Positions 8,594-18,944 of a DNA stretch of 64,000 nucleotides are shown one piece after another. The stretch is from Spirochaetaceae bacterium (GTDB lineage: Bacteria; Spirochaetota; Spirochaetia; Treponematales; Treponemataceae). The notes beneath the pieces are model-generated. The model was not told where the DNA came from. It saw only the letters and a program-made list of their open reading frames with translations, and ran no database searches. The stretch's first letter is position 1, and each line of letters begins with the position of its first letter. Location: positions 62,001 through 126,000 of the forward strand of contig JAGARN010000002.1 of NCBI GenBank assembly GCA_017622235.1. The letters run 5' to 3'. A program made the translations under genes and the position numbers.

Positions 8594-9388
8594 TTAACAA
8601 CCACAAAAACAAGTTCCTTTTAGTTTTCCGCTTGCCAACCCTTCAAGAGCATTTTCTTTAGAACCATTAGCAAGTACCATAGGAATACCGTAATCAGCCG
8701 TTTTTTCTGCTGCTTCTATTTTTGTTTCCATACCGCCTGTACCAAAACTATTAGTTTCGCCAATAATTATTTGGGTTCTAAGCTCACTGATATTTGTTAC
8801 AGTTTCTATCAACTTTGCATCAGGATTAGATTTAGGATTATCCGTAAAAACCCCATCAATATCGCTAAACAAAATTAATAAATCAGCATTCCACAACACC
8901 GCAGTTAATGCACTTAGGTTGTCATTGTCGCCTATACGAATTTCATCAAATGAAACGGAATCATTTTCGTTAATAATAGGAACAACACCTTCATCCACCA
9001 ATGTAAAAAGTGTATTTCTCATATTCAAAGTGCGATGATCGTCTTCAAAGTCATCTTTGGTCAAAAGCAACTGTCCAATATGCACTCCAAATTCACCAAA
9101 GGCACTACGCCATTTGTCCATAAGTTCAACTTGTCCGATGGCACACAATGCTTGACGATAATGTATATCTTTTTTACGAGCCCACCGGTCAAGGGTAGAA
9201 ACCCCTGCAACTTGTGCTCCAGATGAAACTAGCACAATTTGCTTACCAAGTTTCATTAAATCGTAACATTGTCGTGCAAAATCTTGCATAAAGGGAAAAT
9301 TTATTGTTCCGTCTTCTTTTGCCAAAGTATTTGAACCTATTTTTATAACAATTTTGCGAGCTGAATTAATTGCTTCTTGTATTATCAT
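8594..9388 (-). CDS. proB: Glutamate 5-kinase, short form without PUA domain
   Basis: ProB phosphorylates glutamate in the first step of proline synthesis. IVIKIGSNTLAKEDG, VLVSSGAQVAGV, INENDSVSFDEIRIGDNDNLSA and FGTGGMETKIEAAE are the amino-acid-kinase motifs. At 264 residues it lacks the C-terminal PUA domain of the longer E. coli type and ends in CFCGC. It follows proA with a four-base overlap (ATGA), so ProA and ProB are made together, as expected for enzymes that pass on unstable glutamyl phosphate. Confidence 0.94.
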   Translation of the reverse strand: MIIQEAINSARKIVIKIGSNTLAKEDGTINFPFMQDFARQCYDLMKLGKQIVLVSSGAQVAGVSTLDRWARKKDIHYRQALCAIGQVELMDKWRSAFGEFGVHIGQLLLTKDDFEDDHRTLNMRNTLFTLVDEGVVPIINENDSVSFDEIRIGDNDNLSALTAVLWNADLLILFSDIDGVFTDNPKSNPDAKLIETVTNISELRTQIIIGETNSFGTGGMETKIEAAEKTADYGIPMVLANGSKENALEGLASGKLKGTCFCGC

Positions 9389-10671
9389 CGGATTTGTCCT
9401 TCGCCTTCGATAAAATACTTTGTAGTTGTCAAAGCTGTAAGTCCCATAGGTCCTCTTGCATGAAGTTTTTGAGTACTGATTCCAAGTTCAGCACCAAAGC
9501 CGAATTCACCTCCATCGGTAAATCTTGTAGAAGCATTCACATATACGCAAGCTGCATCAACACATCTTTGAAAGAGAGTTGCATTTTCTAAGTTTTTTGT
9601 AACGATTGATTCAGAATGATGTGTGTTGTGGCTGTTGATATATGATACAGCTTCTTCTACTCCAGAAACTATTTTTATAACAAGAATATTATCTAAAAAC
9701 TCACAACCAAAATCTTCTTCTGTGGCAGCAACAACACAATCTTTTCGACCATTTTTTTCTGCAAAAGACTTAATCAAAGACAAAGATTCTAAATCGCATC
9801 GAAATTGTGCTTTACCCGCAAAGCGTTCTTCAAGCAAAGGAAGAAATTTTTCTGCAACAGCTCGGTGAACAAGCAAAGTTTCTATTGCATTACATACCCC
9901 AGGACGCTGAAGTTTTGCGTTTTCCGCTATATCTGTTGCCATATTTAAATCTGCACTTTCATCAACAAAAAGATGGCACACACCGCTACCAGTTTCAATA
10001 ACAGGAACTCGTGCTTTTTCAACAACCATTTTTATAAGCTGAGAACCACCTCTTGGCAACACTACGTCAATATATCCTGTTGCGTTAAGAATAGCGTCTA
10101 CTTCGTCACGACTACCTGAACAGGCAAGTTCTATTGCTTCTGGTACGCCAGTAACCAATGTTCCATTGCTAGTGGAAAGCCCTTGCTTTATTGCCTTTAC
10201 CAAAGCTTTATTTGACTCTAAAGCAGAAGAACTACCTCGTAAAAGTATGGCATTTCCACTTTTATAAGCAAGGGCAAAAGCGTCTACCGTAACATTTGGG
10301 CGAGATTCGTAAATTATGGCGGCAACCCCCAGAGGAACACGCTTTTGTGTTATTCGCAAACCGTTGGGGGTAATCCACCCAGAAACACACTGTCCTACAG
10401 GATCTGTTTGCTCAATTATAATTCTTATACTATCAAGAATTCCATCTAAACGCTGCGTTGTAAGTCGCAACCTATCTACAAGACTTTCTTTTGTTCCAGA
10501 AGCAATAGCTTTATCTACATCAATAGCATTTGCTGCAAGAATTTCTTTACGATTTGAATCAATGGAAGCTATCACTTCCGCTAAAGCTTTATTCTTTTGA
10601 TTAGCAGAATGAAGAGCCAGTTTTTCTGAGCCAGCACGTAGTGTGCAACACATTTTTATTATATCGTTCAT
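9385..10671 (-). CDS. proA: Gamma-glutamyl phosphate reductase
   Basis: ProA reduces glutamyl-5-phosphate to the semialdehyde with NADPH. The 428-residue aldehyde-dehydrogenase fold shows VPLGVAAIIYESRPNVT, NAILLRGSSSALESN and the catalytic cysteine in QRPGVCNAIETLLVH. The frame is open a further fifteen codons upstream, but AAGGCGG stands just before the ATG at 10671 and the protein then starts MNDIIKM, as is normal for the family. It is first in the proA-proB pair. Confidence 0.95.
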   Translation of the reverse strand: MNDIIKMCCTLRAGSEKLALHSANQKNKALAEVIASIDSNRKEILAANAIDVDKAIASGTKESLVDRLRLTTQRLDGILDSIRIIIEQTDPVGQCVSGWITPNGLRITQKRVPLGVAAIIYESRPNVTVDAFALAYKSGNAILLRGSSSALESNKALVKAIKQGLSTSNGTLVTGVPEAIELACSGSRDEVDAILNATGYIDVVLPRGGSQLIKMVVEKARVPVIETGSGVCHLFVDESADLNMATDIAENAKLQRPGVCNAIETLLVHRAVAEKFLPLLEERFAGKAQFRCDLESLSLIKSFAEKNGRKDCVVAATEEDFGCEFLDNILVIKIVSGVEEAVSYINSHNTHHSESIVTKNLENATLFQRCVDAACVYVNASTRFTDGGEFGFGAELGISTQKLHARGPMGLTALTTTKYFIEGEGQIR

Positions 10672-10778
10672 AGGAACCGCCTTGATGCCGCACTTAACAA
10701 TTAAGCAAGGAAACATTAAGGCAGCAACTTTGTTATAGTTTTATTGCATTTAAAATACAAATTTTACAAAAACATTAA

Positions 10779-11339
10779 TTAATAGTTTGCTAAAAAATAC
10801 ATACCTAGTAACATAACCAGTCGATTTTTTTCAGCTGGCCATATTACTTTCTGAGGAAGGGATTGCACATACCACCAAAAAATACCAAATTCTGGGTCGA
10901 TACGCAAAGCATATTCCGGAAAATCTTCTTTTTTTGCCTGAGAACCAAACATTAGATATACAACATCAGTAAGCACACTGATAAAATCAATATAACAACC
11001 GTTATAATCTCTTTCTTCAAGTTTTGTACATAACTTTTCCAGTCTATAAAGAACCTGTTCTTTCACTGTAGCATCAGCAGGTTCTACCCAAGTTTTTTCA
11101 ACCAAAAGCTTTAAATTATTATTAAAGCTAAGCGTAAGTTTTTTTTCTGCAAGAACTTCTGTGGATTCAATAACAGAAGAAAATGTTTCAGCAGGAAGAG
11201 CCGCACAAAGAGTTTTTGCTACCGATTCTATAACATTTGTCGCAGGTAATGTTCCATCCTCGGCAAATAAAATATCAAAAGCCTGAAGTATTTCTTCTTC
11301 AACAAACTGGGAAATAATATTTTTATCTGAAAAAGCCAT
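10779..11339 (-). CDS. Conserved-looking protein of unknown function
   Basis: I do not recognise this 186-residue protein. It is predicted soluble and mostly helical, acidic at the N-terminus (ISQFVEEEILQAFDILF), with an aromatic C-terminal part (FGIFWWYVQSLPQKVIWP). There is no signal peptide and no recognisable catalytic motif. It lies between proA and the methyltransferase gene. A promoter (TTGATT at 11369-11374, N17, TATATA at 11346-11351) ends six bases before the ATG, so it is predicted to have its own leaderless transcript. Confidence 0.7.
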   Translation of the reverse strand: MAFSDKNIISQFVEEEILQAFDILFAEDGTLPATNVIESVAKTLCAALPAETFSSVIESTEVLAEKKLTLSFNNNLKLLVEKTWVEPADATVKEQVLYRLEKLCTKLEERDYNGCYIDFISVLTDVVYLMFGSQAKKEDFPEYALRIDPEFGIFWWYVQSLPQKVIWPAEKNRLVMLLGMYFLANY

Positions 11340-11345
11340 AATAAT

Positions 11346-11374
11346 TATATAATCTTTTCTTAGGATTTAATCAA
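11346..11374 (-). promoter_or_regulatory. Promoter of the 186-residue gene; predicted leaderless
   Basis: Leftward TTGATT (11369-11374), 17-base spacer, TATATA (11346-11351), then six bases to the ATG at 11339. The -35 box overlaps the stop codon of the upstream methyltransferase gene. Confidence 0.55.
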
Positions 11375-12641
11375 GTAACTTTGAGGTTCTCTATTGTCAG
11401 ATTTAACCCAAGAAATTGACTTAACTTTGAAGGTTCATTGCAAATTTCTTTTCCATTTTTTTTAACAGCTCTAATCAATAAATTTTTAGACGTGTGACTT
11501 ACATCAATAAATTCAAGAATTTGTACTTCATAACCATGTTTTTCTAAATATTCACCCCTAATTGCATCGGTAACCAAAGAAGCAAATCGTTCTTTCAAAA
11601 GTCCATGCTTTATTAGAGGATAAAGTTGCGGTGGGCATTGTGAACGATTAAGTTGAGCATTTGCTTCGTGTTGGCAACATGGTACGGAAAGAATCGCAGT
11701 ACAACCATGTTTTACAGCATAATCCATGGCATAATCGGTTGCTGTATCACAAGCGTGCAAAGTTATTACCAAGTCTGGAGACAAAAATTGTTTTCTTTCT
11801 GGATTGTATTTTGCAATATCACCTTTGCAAAAAAACAAACCCTCACATTTAAGTTCCTTTGCCAACTTTTGACACATTGCTACTACATCATCTTTTAAAT
11901 CAAGCCCTATAATTTCAACTGGAAGGTGTCGTTTTTCTGTTAAAAAATAATGCAAAGCAAAAGTAAGATATGATTTTCCGCAACCAAAATCAACTATTCT
12001 AACAGGTCGCTCCAAGGAAACAGGTTGTATTTTGGTCAAAATCTCTGGCAAAATATCATCCACAAACTCAAGAAATCTATTCACTTGTCTAAATTTATCT
12101 TGCTTAGAGTTTATAACTCTCCCTTGTGGAGTCATTACTCCAAGGTGAACTAAAAAAGGAACGGGTGTTCCTTCTGGAAGCAATCGTTGCTTTATTCGTT
12201 GTCCGGAAGAATTTTTTTTAACAACAGATGAATTTTCCTCTTTTTTACATAAAACTTGAATTCGCCCTTTTTTATTTGCTAACACAGAAAAAACTTCTGC
12301 AAAAGAATTATTATTCTGTGAACCTTAATTGTTACTGTTTTAAAAAAAGTAGCCGTCAAAACTTTTATTAATTCTAAAAGTTCTGCACCCTTAATTTTTT
12401 TATGAAAAACCTGCTTTTCTGTAAAAAATTCTGCAAAAAAAACTATTTCTTGATTAGTAGAAAGAGCTAAAGGGTGCATTTTTATCTTGCAACAAATCTT
12501 ACCCTGAGGAACAGGTAACAGATTTTGTTCTAGGTTGCCTTTTGGGTTTTTTACCGGAGTGGAAAAAGCAACCCATATTATTTGCTCTAAATTAAGAGAA
12601 AGCCTTTTTAACAAATCTTCTAATCCTAAATTACCCCTCAA
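11371..12641 (-). pseudogene. SAM-dependent methyltransferase gene split by a frameshift
   Basis: Two overlapping frames look like one gene. The first (12641-12279, 120 codons) holds an N-terminal domain with EIVFFAEFFTEKQVFHKKIKG. The second (from about 12320 to 11371) holds FSVLANKKGRIQVL, then PFLVHLGVMTPQGRVI and DKFRQVNRFLEFVDDILPEI, and a class I methyltransferase domain (IVDFGCGKSYLTFALHYFL, SVPCCQHE). From memory, clostridial relatives carry both parts in one chain of about 390 residues. The frame changes near 12310-12324, next to a T6 run (12288-12293). It may be a mutation, a sequencing error or a recoding site; the substrate is unknown. Confidence 0.8.
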
Positions 12642-12722
12642 TTTTCTCTCCCAACAAGGTTTTACAAGACGGATTAAATAATTAAAATCATGTAAAATAT
12701 ATACTCATTTTAAAAAAAATGA

Positions 12723-12728
12723 TATACT
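12723..12728 (+). promoter_or_regulatory. -10 box of parA; predicted leaderless start
   Basis: TATACT at 12723-12728 is followed by six bases and the parA ATG at 12735. There is no Shine-Dalgarno in the preceding 20 bases and no strong -35. Confidence 0.5.
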
Positions 12729-12734
12729 ATTGCT

Positions 12735-13490
12735 ATGGGTAGAGTACTTGTTTTTGTAAACCAAAAAGGTGGTGTAGGAAAAACTACATCTGTCATTAAT
12801 CTAGGTGCTTTTGTTGCCGAAGCCGGAAAAAAAGTGTTGCTCGTCGATTTTGACTCACAAGGGAATATGTCTTCTGGTATTGGCATAGAAAAAGACAAAC
12901 CTACCATATACGAACTTATGGCTGAACAAACCACAGTAGAAAAAGCTGTGCGACACTCTTGCATAAAAAATTTAGACGTTATTCCTGCTTCTATAGATTT
13001 GGCGGGAGTTTCAATAGAACTTGCAAATCAAGATGACCGTGATTTTTACCTAAAAAATGCATTAGAACCCCTTATCCCCAAATATGATTATATTATGATT
13101 GACTGCCCACCTTCTTTGGGAATATTAACTTTGAATGGGCTTACAGCTGCTGATGCTGTTCTTATTCCTATGCAATGTGAATATTTTGCACTTGAAGGAA
13201 TAACTCTTCTTTTGCAAACTGTAAAAAAAGTACAAAAAAGCATAAACCCAAGGCTTCGTATCGGTGGAATTTTCTTTACAATGTATGATTCTCGTACTCG
13301 CTTAGCACAAGATGTTGTTTCGCAAGTGAAATCATATTTTGGCGACACAGTTTTTAGTACCATAATTCCTAGAAACGTACGACTTTCTGAAGCTCCTTCC
13401 CACGGTTTGCCTATTTGTAAATATGATCCAACTTGTGCTGGTGCAAAAAGCTACAAAAATCTTGCAGAAGAGGTAATTAGTCGTGGCTAA
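12735..13490 (+). CDS. parA: Chromosome-partitioning ATPase ParA/Soj
   Basis: ParA binds DNA in its ATP form and, with ParB bound at parS, drives origin segregation. The 251-residue protein has the deviant Walker A KGGVGKTTSVINLG near residue 11, LLVDFDSQGNMSSG (Walker A'), YIMIDCPPSLG (Walker B) and the C-terminal VRLSEAPSHGLPI. The length fits the chromosomal Soj group without an N-terminal HTH. It overlaps parB by eight bases. Matching parS sites are in this window at 47065 and 47121, about 33.5 kb to the right across the origin. Confidence 0.97.
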   Translation: MGRVLVFVNQKGGVGKTTSVINLGAFVAEAGKKVLLVDFDSQGNMSSGIGIEKDKPTIYELMAEQTTVEKAVRHSCIKNLDVIPASIDLAGVSIELANQDDRDFYLKNALEPLIPKYDYIMIDCPPSLGILTLNGLTAADAVLIPMQCEYFALEGITLLLQTVKKVQKSINPRLRIGGIFFTMYDSRTRLAQDVVSQVKSYFGDTVFSTIIPRNVRLSEAPSHGLPICKYDPTCAGAKSYKNLAEEVISRG

Positions 13491-14412
13491 AAAAGCGTTA
13501 GGCAAGGGATTAGATGCCCTTATGCAAGAAAATGCTATAAACGATTCCCTTGATACTGTTGCAAACATTGCCAATGTCTCTGCAACCGTTTTACCAAAAG
13601 GAGTTCAACAAGAAGAGAATGGTTCATTATCTGTAGATATTTCTTTACTTGTACCCAATCCCCATCAGCCCCGCACAGAATTTGAATCAGAATCCCTTCA
13701 AGAACTGGCAGATTCAATTCGTGAACATGGAGTGTTGCAACCACCAACAATAGAAGATGCTGGAAACGGTACATTTTATATCATTCAAGGTGAACGCCGA
13801 ACACGAGCTTCAAAACTAGCAGGTTTATCCCGTATTCCCGTTATACTAAAAAAATATTCCGAAACAGACAAATTAGAAGTCGCTCTCATAGAAAACATTC
13901 AACGAGAGAACTTGAACCCTGTCGAAGAAGCTGTTGCCTACCAAAAACTCATGGAAATGGGTAAATTAAGTCAGGAAGAAATGGCTCAACGTGTTGGAAA
14001 AAAACGTTCCACAGTGGCAAATGCATTACGCCTTCTGAAGTTGCCAGAGGATATGCAAAATGCTCTTGTTTCTGGTGAAATAACAGCAGGGCACGCAAGA
14101 GCTTTATTATCTGTCGTAAATCCCGCAGACCAACGAATTCTTTTTGCAAGAATAATAGGAAACGGTCTTTCTGTCCGAGAAGCAGAAGAAGCTGCAACAG
14201 AACTTAATAACGGTGGTAGAGTAGTTACAAAAAAGAAAGTTACAAAGGAAACAAAAAAAAATCCAGATATTACATCAATCGAACAACAATTTATTGATGT
14301 GTTGGGTACAAAAGTTTCTCTAAAAGGTGACTTACAAAAAGGCTCTATTGTTATAGATTATTTTTCTAGCGATGACCTAGATAGACTCTACAACATAATC
14401 TTAGGCAAATAA
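13483..14412 (+). CDS. parB: Chromosome-partitioning protein ParB/Spo0J
   Basis: ParB is a CTP-dependent clamp that loads at parS and spreads. The 309 residues include the CTPase motifs NPHQPRTEF and [15 protein letters not shown], then [14 protein letters not shown], the [26 protein letters not shown], the GHARALL linker and a C-terminal dimerisation domain. The start is GTG at 13483 inside the end of parA (GTGGCTAAAAAAGCG), the usual coupled arrangement. The N-terminal [12 protein letters not shown] fits the ParA-stimulating leader peptide. Confidence 0.97.
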   Translation: MAKKALGKGLDALMQENAINDSLDTVANIANVSATVLPKGVQQEENGSLSVDISLLVPNPHQPRTEFESESLQELADSIREHGVLQPPTIEDAGNGTFYIIQGERRTRASKLAGLSRIPVILKKYSETDKLEVALIENIQRENLNPVEEAVAYQKLMEMGKLSQEEMAQRVGKKRSTVANALRLLKLPEDMQNALVSGEITAGHARALLSVVNPADQRILFARIIGNGLSVREAEEAATELNNGGRVVTKKKVTKETKKNPDITSIEQQFIDVLGTKVSLKGDLQKGSIVIDYFSSDDLDRLYNIILGK

Positions 14413-14432
14413 TTTTATTTTTAGGAGAAGCC

Positions 14433-15308
14433 ATGAAAGGAGTAATTTTAGCAGGTGGTTCTGGAACACGACTTTATCCTATAACAAAAGCTGTTTCTAA
14501 ACAAATTCTACCCCTTTATGATAAACCTATGATTTATTATCCCCTTTCCGTGTTAATGTTGGCAGGAATTCGTGATGTTTTGATAATTTCTACTCCAAGA
14601 GACATTTCTTTGTTCAAGGAACTTTTTGGTAACGGAAATTGGCTCGGCATGAATTTTGATTACGCTGTACAGGACAAACCAAGAGGTCTAGCAGATGCCT
14701 TTATCGTTGGTAAACAGTTTATTGGTTCTGACTCTGTGGCATTGGTTTTGGGTGATAATATTTTTTACGGGCAAAGTTTTACTAAAACCTTGCAATCTGT
14801 AGCAAAGAGAATTCAAACTGAAGGTGGAGCTGTAATTTTTGGTTATTATGTAAAAGACCCTACCTCTTACGGTGTTGTAGAATTCGACAAAGACGGAAAA
14901 GCTATCGGTATAGAAGAAAAACCTACCAAGCCAAAATCAAATTACGCTGTACCAGGTCTCTACTTTTACGATAACAATGTAATAGATATTGCTGCAAATG
15001 TAAAACCTTCCGCTCGTGGCGAAATAGAAATAACCGCTGTAAACAACACATACCTTGAACATAAACAGCTTTCCGTAGAACTTTTAGGTCGAGGCATGGC
15101 GTGGCTTGACACTGGTACCTATGACGGTCTTTTAGAAGCTTCAAATTTTATTGCTACTATTCAAAAACGCCAAGGAATGTATGTTTCTTGTATAGAAGAA
15201 ATTGCTTTTCGCAATGGATGGATTACAAAACAACAACTTTTAGACATAGCCACAACTTACAAAACTGAATATGGTGAATACCTTAAGTTTATTGCAGAAT
15301 TAATTTAG
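14433..15308 (+). CDS. rmlA: Glucose-1-phosphate thymidylyltransferase
   Basis: RmlA makes dTDP-glucose from dTTP and glucose-1-phosphate, the first step towards dTDP-rhamnose and related sugars for surface glycans. The 291-residue protein begins with the nucleotide-binding [17 protein letters not shown] and contains [21 protein letters not shown] and [26 protein letters not shown] precedes the ATG. rmlC follows ten bases later, but rmlB and rmlD are not in the window, so the rest of the pathway must lie elsewhere or use other enzymes. Confidence 0.96.
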   Translation: MKGVILAGGSGTRLYPITKAVSKQILPLYDKPMIYYPLSVLMLAGIRDVLIISTPRDISLFKELFGNGNWLGMNFDYAVQDKPRGLADAFIVGKQFIGSDSVALVLGDNIFYGQSFTKTLQSVAKRIQTEGGAVIFGYYVKDPTSYGVVEFDKDGKAIGIEEKPTKPKSNYAVPGLYFYDNNVIDIAANVKPSARGEIEITAVNNTYLEHKQLSVELLGRGMAWLDTGTYDGLLEASNFIATIQKRQGMYVSCIEEIAFRNGWITKQQLLDIATTYKTEYGEYLKFIAELI

Positions 15309-15317
15309 GAGATAACA

Positions 15318-15902
15318 ATGCCATTCACTTTTACGCCATGCCCTATAGAGGGATTGTTTCAAATCCAGCCCAAGGTTTTTGGTGATAACCGGGGCTATTT
15401 TGCAGAAACTTACAGTGAAAGAGATTTTTTTTCAGCTGGGTTGAATATGAAATTCGTACAAGACAATCAATCTTCCTCCACAAAAGGCGTTTTACGAGGT
15501 CTACATTTTCAAAAAAAACATCCTCAAGGCAAATTAGTTCGAGCATTATCTGGTAAAGTATACGATGTTGCTGTTGACCTAAGATATAATTCTGCAACTT
15601 TTGGCAAATGGCATGGTGTTATCCTTGATGCCGAAAAACACAATCAATTTTACATTCCACCAGGATTTGCTCACGGGTTTTTGGTGCTTAGTGATACCGC
15701 CATATTTGCTTACAAATGTACCGATTTTTACCATCCCGAAGATGAAGGCGGTCTTATGTGGAATGATTCAATATTAGCAATAGATTGGGAAGCCGTAGCT
15801 CCAGGAATTATACCACAACTTTCAGAAAAAGATTGTAAGCATCCTCTTTTTGATTCTGAGGGAAAATATTTTGATTCCAAAGCTGTTTGGATTGGTGATT
15901 AG
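15318..15902 (+). CDS. rmlC: dTDP-4-dehydrorhamnose 3,5-epimerase
   Basis: RmlC epimerises dTDP-4-keto-6-deoxyglucose at C3 and C5. The 194-residue cupin fold shows FGDNRGYFAETYSERDF, the catalytic histidine in LRGLHFQ, LVRALSGKVYDVAVDLR, and PPGFAHGFLVLSD with FAYKCTDFYHPEDEGG around the catalytic tyrosine. A TAGGAG site precedes the ATG at 15318. It is in an evident operon with rmlA upstream and the aldolase-like gene downstream (23-base gap, again with TAGGAG). Confidence 0.96.
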   Translation: MPFTFTPCPIEGLFQIQPKVFGDNRGYFAETYSERDFFSAGLNMKFVQDNQSSSTKGVLRGLHFQKKHPQGKLVRALSGKVYDVAVDLRYNSATFGKWHGVILDAEKHNQFYIPPGFAHGFLVLSDTAIFAYKCTDFYHPEDEGGLMWNDSILAIDWEAVAPGIIPQLSEKDCKHPLFDSEGKYFDSKAVWIGD

Positions 15903-15925
15903 CCTATTTTTAGGAGTAAATTAGT

Positions 15926-16960
15926 ATGATTCATTTTGAATGCGATTACACAGAAGGTGCTTGCCCTGAGATTTTAGAATCAATAACAGCAAATAATTTT
16001 GTTCAATACACAGGTTACGGCGAAGATCAAATTTGTAATCAAGCTCGCCAAAAAATAAAAAATGCCTGTAACGCTCCAAACTCAGAAGTTTATTTTTTAG
16101 TAGGTGGAACACAAGCAAACCTTACAGTTATTTCCGCAGCTTTACGACCTCATCAAGGTATTATTGCTCCTGCAACTGGACATATAAATGTACATGAAGC
16201 CGGTGCAATAGAATCAAGCGGGCATAAAGTTTTAGCTTTGCCTTCTAACGATGGTAAAATTACCGCCCAACAGATTGAAGAAACTTGGCAAGAACATTGG
16301 AATGACTCAACACACGCACATATGGTTCAACCAGCAATGGTGTATATCTCTTTTTCAACAGAAGGAGGGTTATTATATACTAAGGCTGAACTAGAAGCTA
16401 TATCTGCTGTATGTCGCAAATGCAACCTTCTGTTGTTTGTAGACGGTGCTCGCTTGGGATACGGTCTTGCCTCGCCAGCAAACAACTGCAATCTTTCTGA
16501 CTTTGCCCGCCTTTGTGATGTTTTTTATATTGGAGGTACAAAAGTTGGAGCCTTATTTGGCGAGGCTGTTGTTATTACAAACAAAATGTTGCAAAAAGAT
16601 TTTGGTTATATCATAAAGCAAAAAGGTGGACTTTTAGCAAAGGGTTGGTTACTTGGAATACAGTTTGACACCTTGTTTACTGATGATCTTTATTTGAAGA
16701 TTGCAAAAAACGCTGTAGAAAAAGCGTTAAGAATCAAAAAAGCTTTTGAACAAAAAGGTATTCCTTTTTTGTTTGAATCCCATACCAACCAGCAGTTTCC
16801 TATCCTGACAGCCCAACAGCAAACTAAATTGAACAAAAAATATGCAACAAGTCTTTGGCAACAATTAGACAATGGAAAAGCTGCTGTACGATTTTGCACT
16901 AGTTGGGCCACAACAGAAGAAAATCTAAATCAATTACTAGAAGACATAAATCAACTTTAA
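15926..16960 (+). CDS. PLP-dependent beta-eliminating lyase/threonine-aldolase family enzyme
   Basis: The 344-residue fold type I PLP enzyme matches the low-specificity L-threonine aldolase family, which cleaves threonine to glycine and acetaldehyde. Seen are FECDYTEGACPEIL, VGGTQANLTVISAALRP, TGHINVHEAGAIE, LFVDGARLGYGLA (aspartate under the pyridine ring) and the Schiff-base lysine in YIGGTKVGALFGEA. Residues that fix substrate choice were not checked, so tryptophanase-like relatives remain possible. It shares a four-base TTAA with the convergent GGDEF gene, each strand reading TAA. Confidence 0.87.
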   Translation: MIHFECDYTEGACPEILESITANNFVQYTGYGEDQICNQARQKIKNACNAPNSEVYFLVGGTQANLTVISAALRPHQGIIAPATGHINVHEAGAIESSGHKVLALPSNDGKITAQQIEETWQEHWNDSTHAHMVQPAMVYISFSTEGGLLYTKAELEAISAVCRKCNLLLFVDGARLGYGLASPANNCNLSDFARLCDVFYIGGTKVGALFGEAVVITNKMLQKDFGYIIKQKGGLLAKGWLLGIQFDTLFTDDLYLKIAKNAVEKALRIKKAFEQKGIPFLFESHTNQQFPILTAQQQTKLNKKYATSLWQQLDNGKAAVRFCTSWATTEENLNQLLEDINQL

Positions 16961-18850
16961 CTTTTCATCTCATCAGATGGAGTATATACGCAGAAAGTTG
17001 CTTTTCCTTCACGCTTTGCTTGATACAAGGCTTGGTCTGCAGCCTGATACAAACTGCTAAATTTAGTACCACATTCTGGACACATAGCAACACCAACAGA
17101 GGCGGTTATATCCACTTTTTTTCCATCCCGTTCGTAGGATAAATGTAATTTCTTTAACAAAGGAGTCAACTTTTCTTTAACAACATTAAGTGGTGTATTT
17201 TTTAAGAACACAACAAATTCATCGCCACCTAAACGACAAATTATATCCCCCTTTCGGAAATAATTAAGCAGAATTTTGCTAACATCTTGCAATGCTTTGT
17301 CACCTGTTTTATGAAGCAAGGTATCGTTTAATGTTTTAAAATTATCCAAATCGAGTATAATGAAAGCATTACTGGTTTTATTATTTTGCGTTTCATCTGA
17401 ACGAAGAGCTTGATTTATCAAATTAGTAGCAGCACTACGATTATAAAGTCCAGTTAAACTATCTCGTTCTGCCTTTGTTTTAAGAGTTTGCTCCATACGT
17501 TTTTTTTCATCAATGTTTTTTATCACATAGTAAACACATGGATGACCAGTATCCATATTTTCTTCTACGTGCATTTCACAAACGTACCATAGTGGTATAT
17601 CTGTCTCTTTCTTCCCGTTAACCATATATTCCTGAGAAATACGATTAATACCTTTTGAATTCATTTCTACAAGCTGTTGTGTAGAAGATGCCTGTAAGAG
17701 TTTTTCATGGTATTCAGGAAGTGCATTATTCTTTATGTAATAAGATATTTTTTCTGTATAAGTGGGATTTTTAGATTTATTAAGTTTTAAACTGTCGGAA
17801 CAATATATTACTCTATCTTCTATCAGATCAGCCTGAATAAATCCTTCAATATCAGTAAAGAGTTTTTCACGTATTTGTATTTCTTTATCTTTTTCTTGAA
17901 CAGCTTCTTTTCTGCCATAATATACTATTATGCAACATAATATTCCCAAAGTTCCTAAAATTTTTATAACCAATATTGTCATATTTTTATCGAGCAACAT
18001 TGAAATATGATGTTTTACTTCTTCTTGTGGAATTGTCACAACCGTATACCAATTATTCAGTAAAAGTGGAGAAAAACAAACTAAATATCTTTCATCTTCT
18101 ATTTTTATTGTATCAAGAAGAATTGCTCTATTTTGCATTTGTAAACGTAAATCTTCTAAATTAAGATCTTGTCCATTTTCTTCAAAATAATCAAAAAAAC
18201 TAGAATAATCCCAAGACTTTTCATGCTTCTTGCAACGTATTACGTAATCTCCTTCACTATCGATTAGGTAAATATTATAATTTGTTACACCAAGCCTTGT
18301 ACCTGCATAAACCTGAAAATCATTTATATCAATAGCAGCATGTAGTCCTCCTTTGAACTCTCCTTTAGCATCTAACAAAGGAACAGCTACAAAAAAAACC
18401 CTGTCATCTGTTATTCTTGAATCTCTTACTTCGCTTATAGAAGCAGTTTTTTTCTTTTAAGTGTTTCCAGTAAATTCTATCACTAACATCTACTTCTGTT
18501 TCTTCATTTCCATCTGTTGTCTTCAAAATCCCTTCTGAAGAAATGATACCAACTCGTAAAAACTCCTCTTTTTCCTTAACTTTTTTCATATGCTCCATAT
18601 TTTCATCTGACTGAAAATCAGGACCACTTATAAATGCCGCAAGACCGTAAAGCGTATCAATATAACCTTCTAGCTTTATATCCAAAAAAGCACTACTTTG
18701 TACTGACAAATCATACAACAAATCTTGCTGTAGTTGCTCCTCTTTTTTTTGAAGAATAATATAAAAATCCACAATAGCTAGAAGAATAAATACAAAAGCA
18801 AATATTGAGAAGACAAGAATGGTGAACAGAAATTTTCGTTTCTTTTTCAT
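16957..18850 (-). pseudogene. Frameshifted membrane sensor diguanylate cyclase (dCache-PAS-like-GGDEF)
   Basis: Two frames form one gene. The first (18850-18404) has a membrane helix (FLFTILVFSIFAFVFILLAI) and the first half of an extracellular Cache sensor. The second resumes with TASISEVRDSRITDDRVFFV, completes the sensor, has a second helix (MTILVIKILGTLGILCCIIVYYG region), a probable PAS-like segment and a GGDEF domain with RLGGDEFVVF and an RKGD inhibitory site. The break is at a run of seven T (18447-18453; A7 in the coding strand), one base too long. Six would restore a reading frame of about 630 codons. It could be a pseudogene, a phase-variable gene or a sequencing error. Confidence 0.85.
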
Positions 18851-18944
18851 TGCGAAATTTCAAAATCCTCCTCACTATAAATACTACAATATAAGAAAAT
18901 CTTTTTCAATCTTTTTTGAGATTTTTGAGTTTTTTTGTTTTATT

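Noticed and set aside
14433-16960. Surface-polysaccharide gene cluster
   Set aside because: Only rmlA and rmlC are present, followed by an aldolase-like gene and no glycosyltransferase, flippase or polymerase nearby. That is too little to call a cluster.
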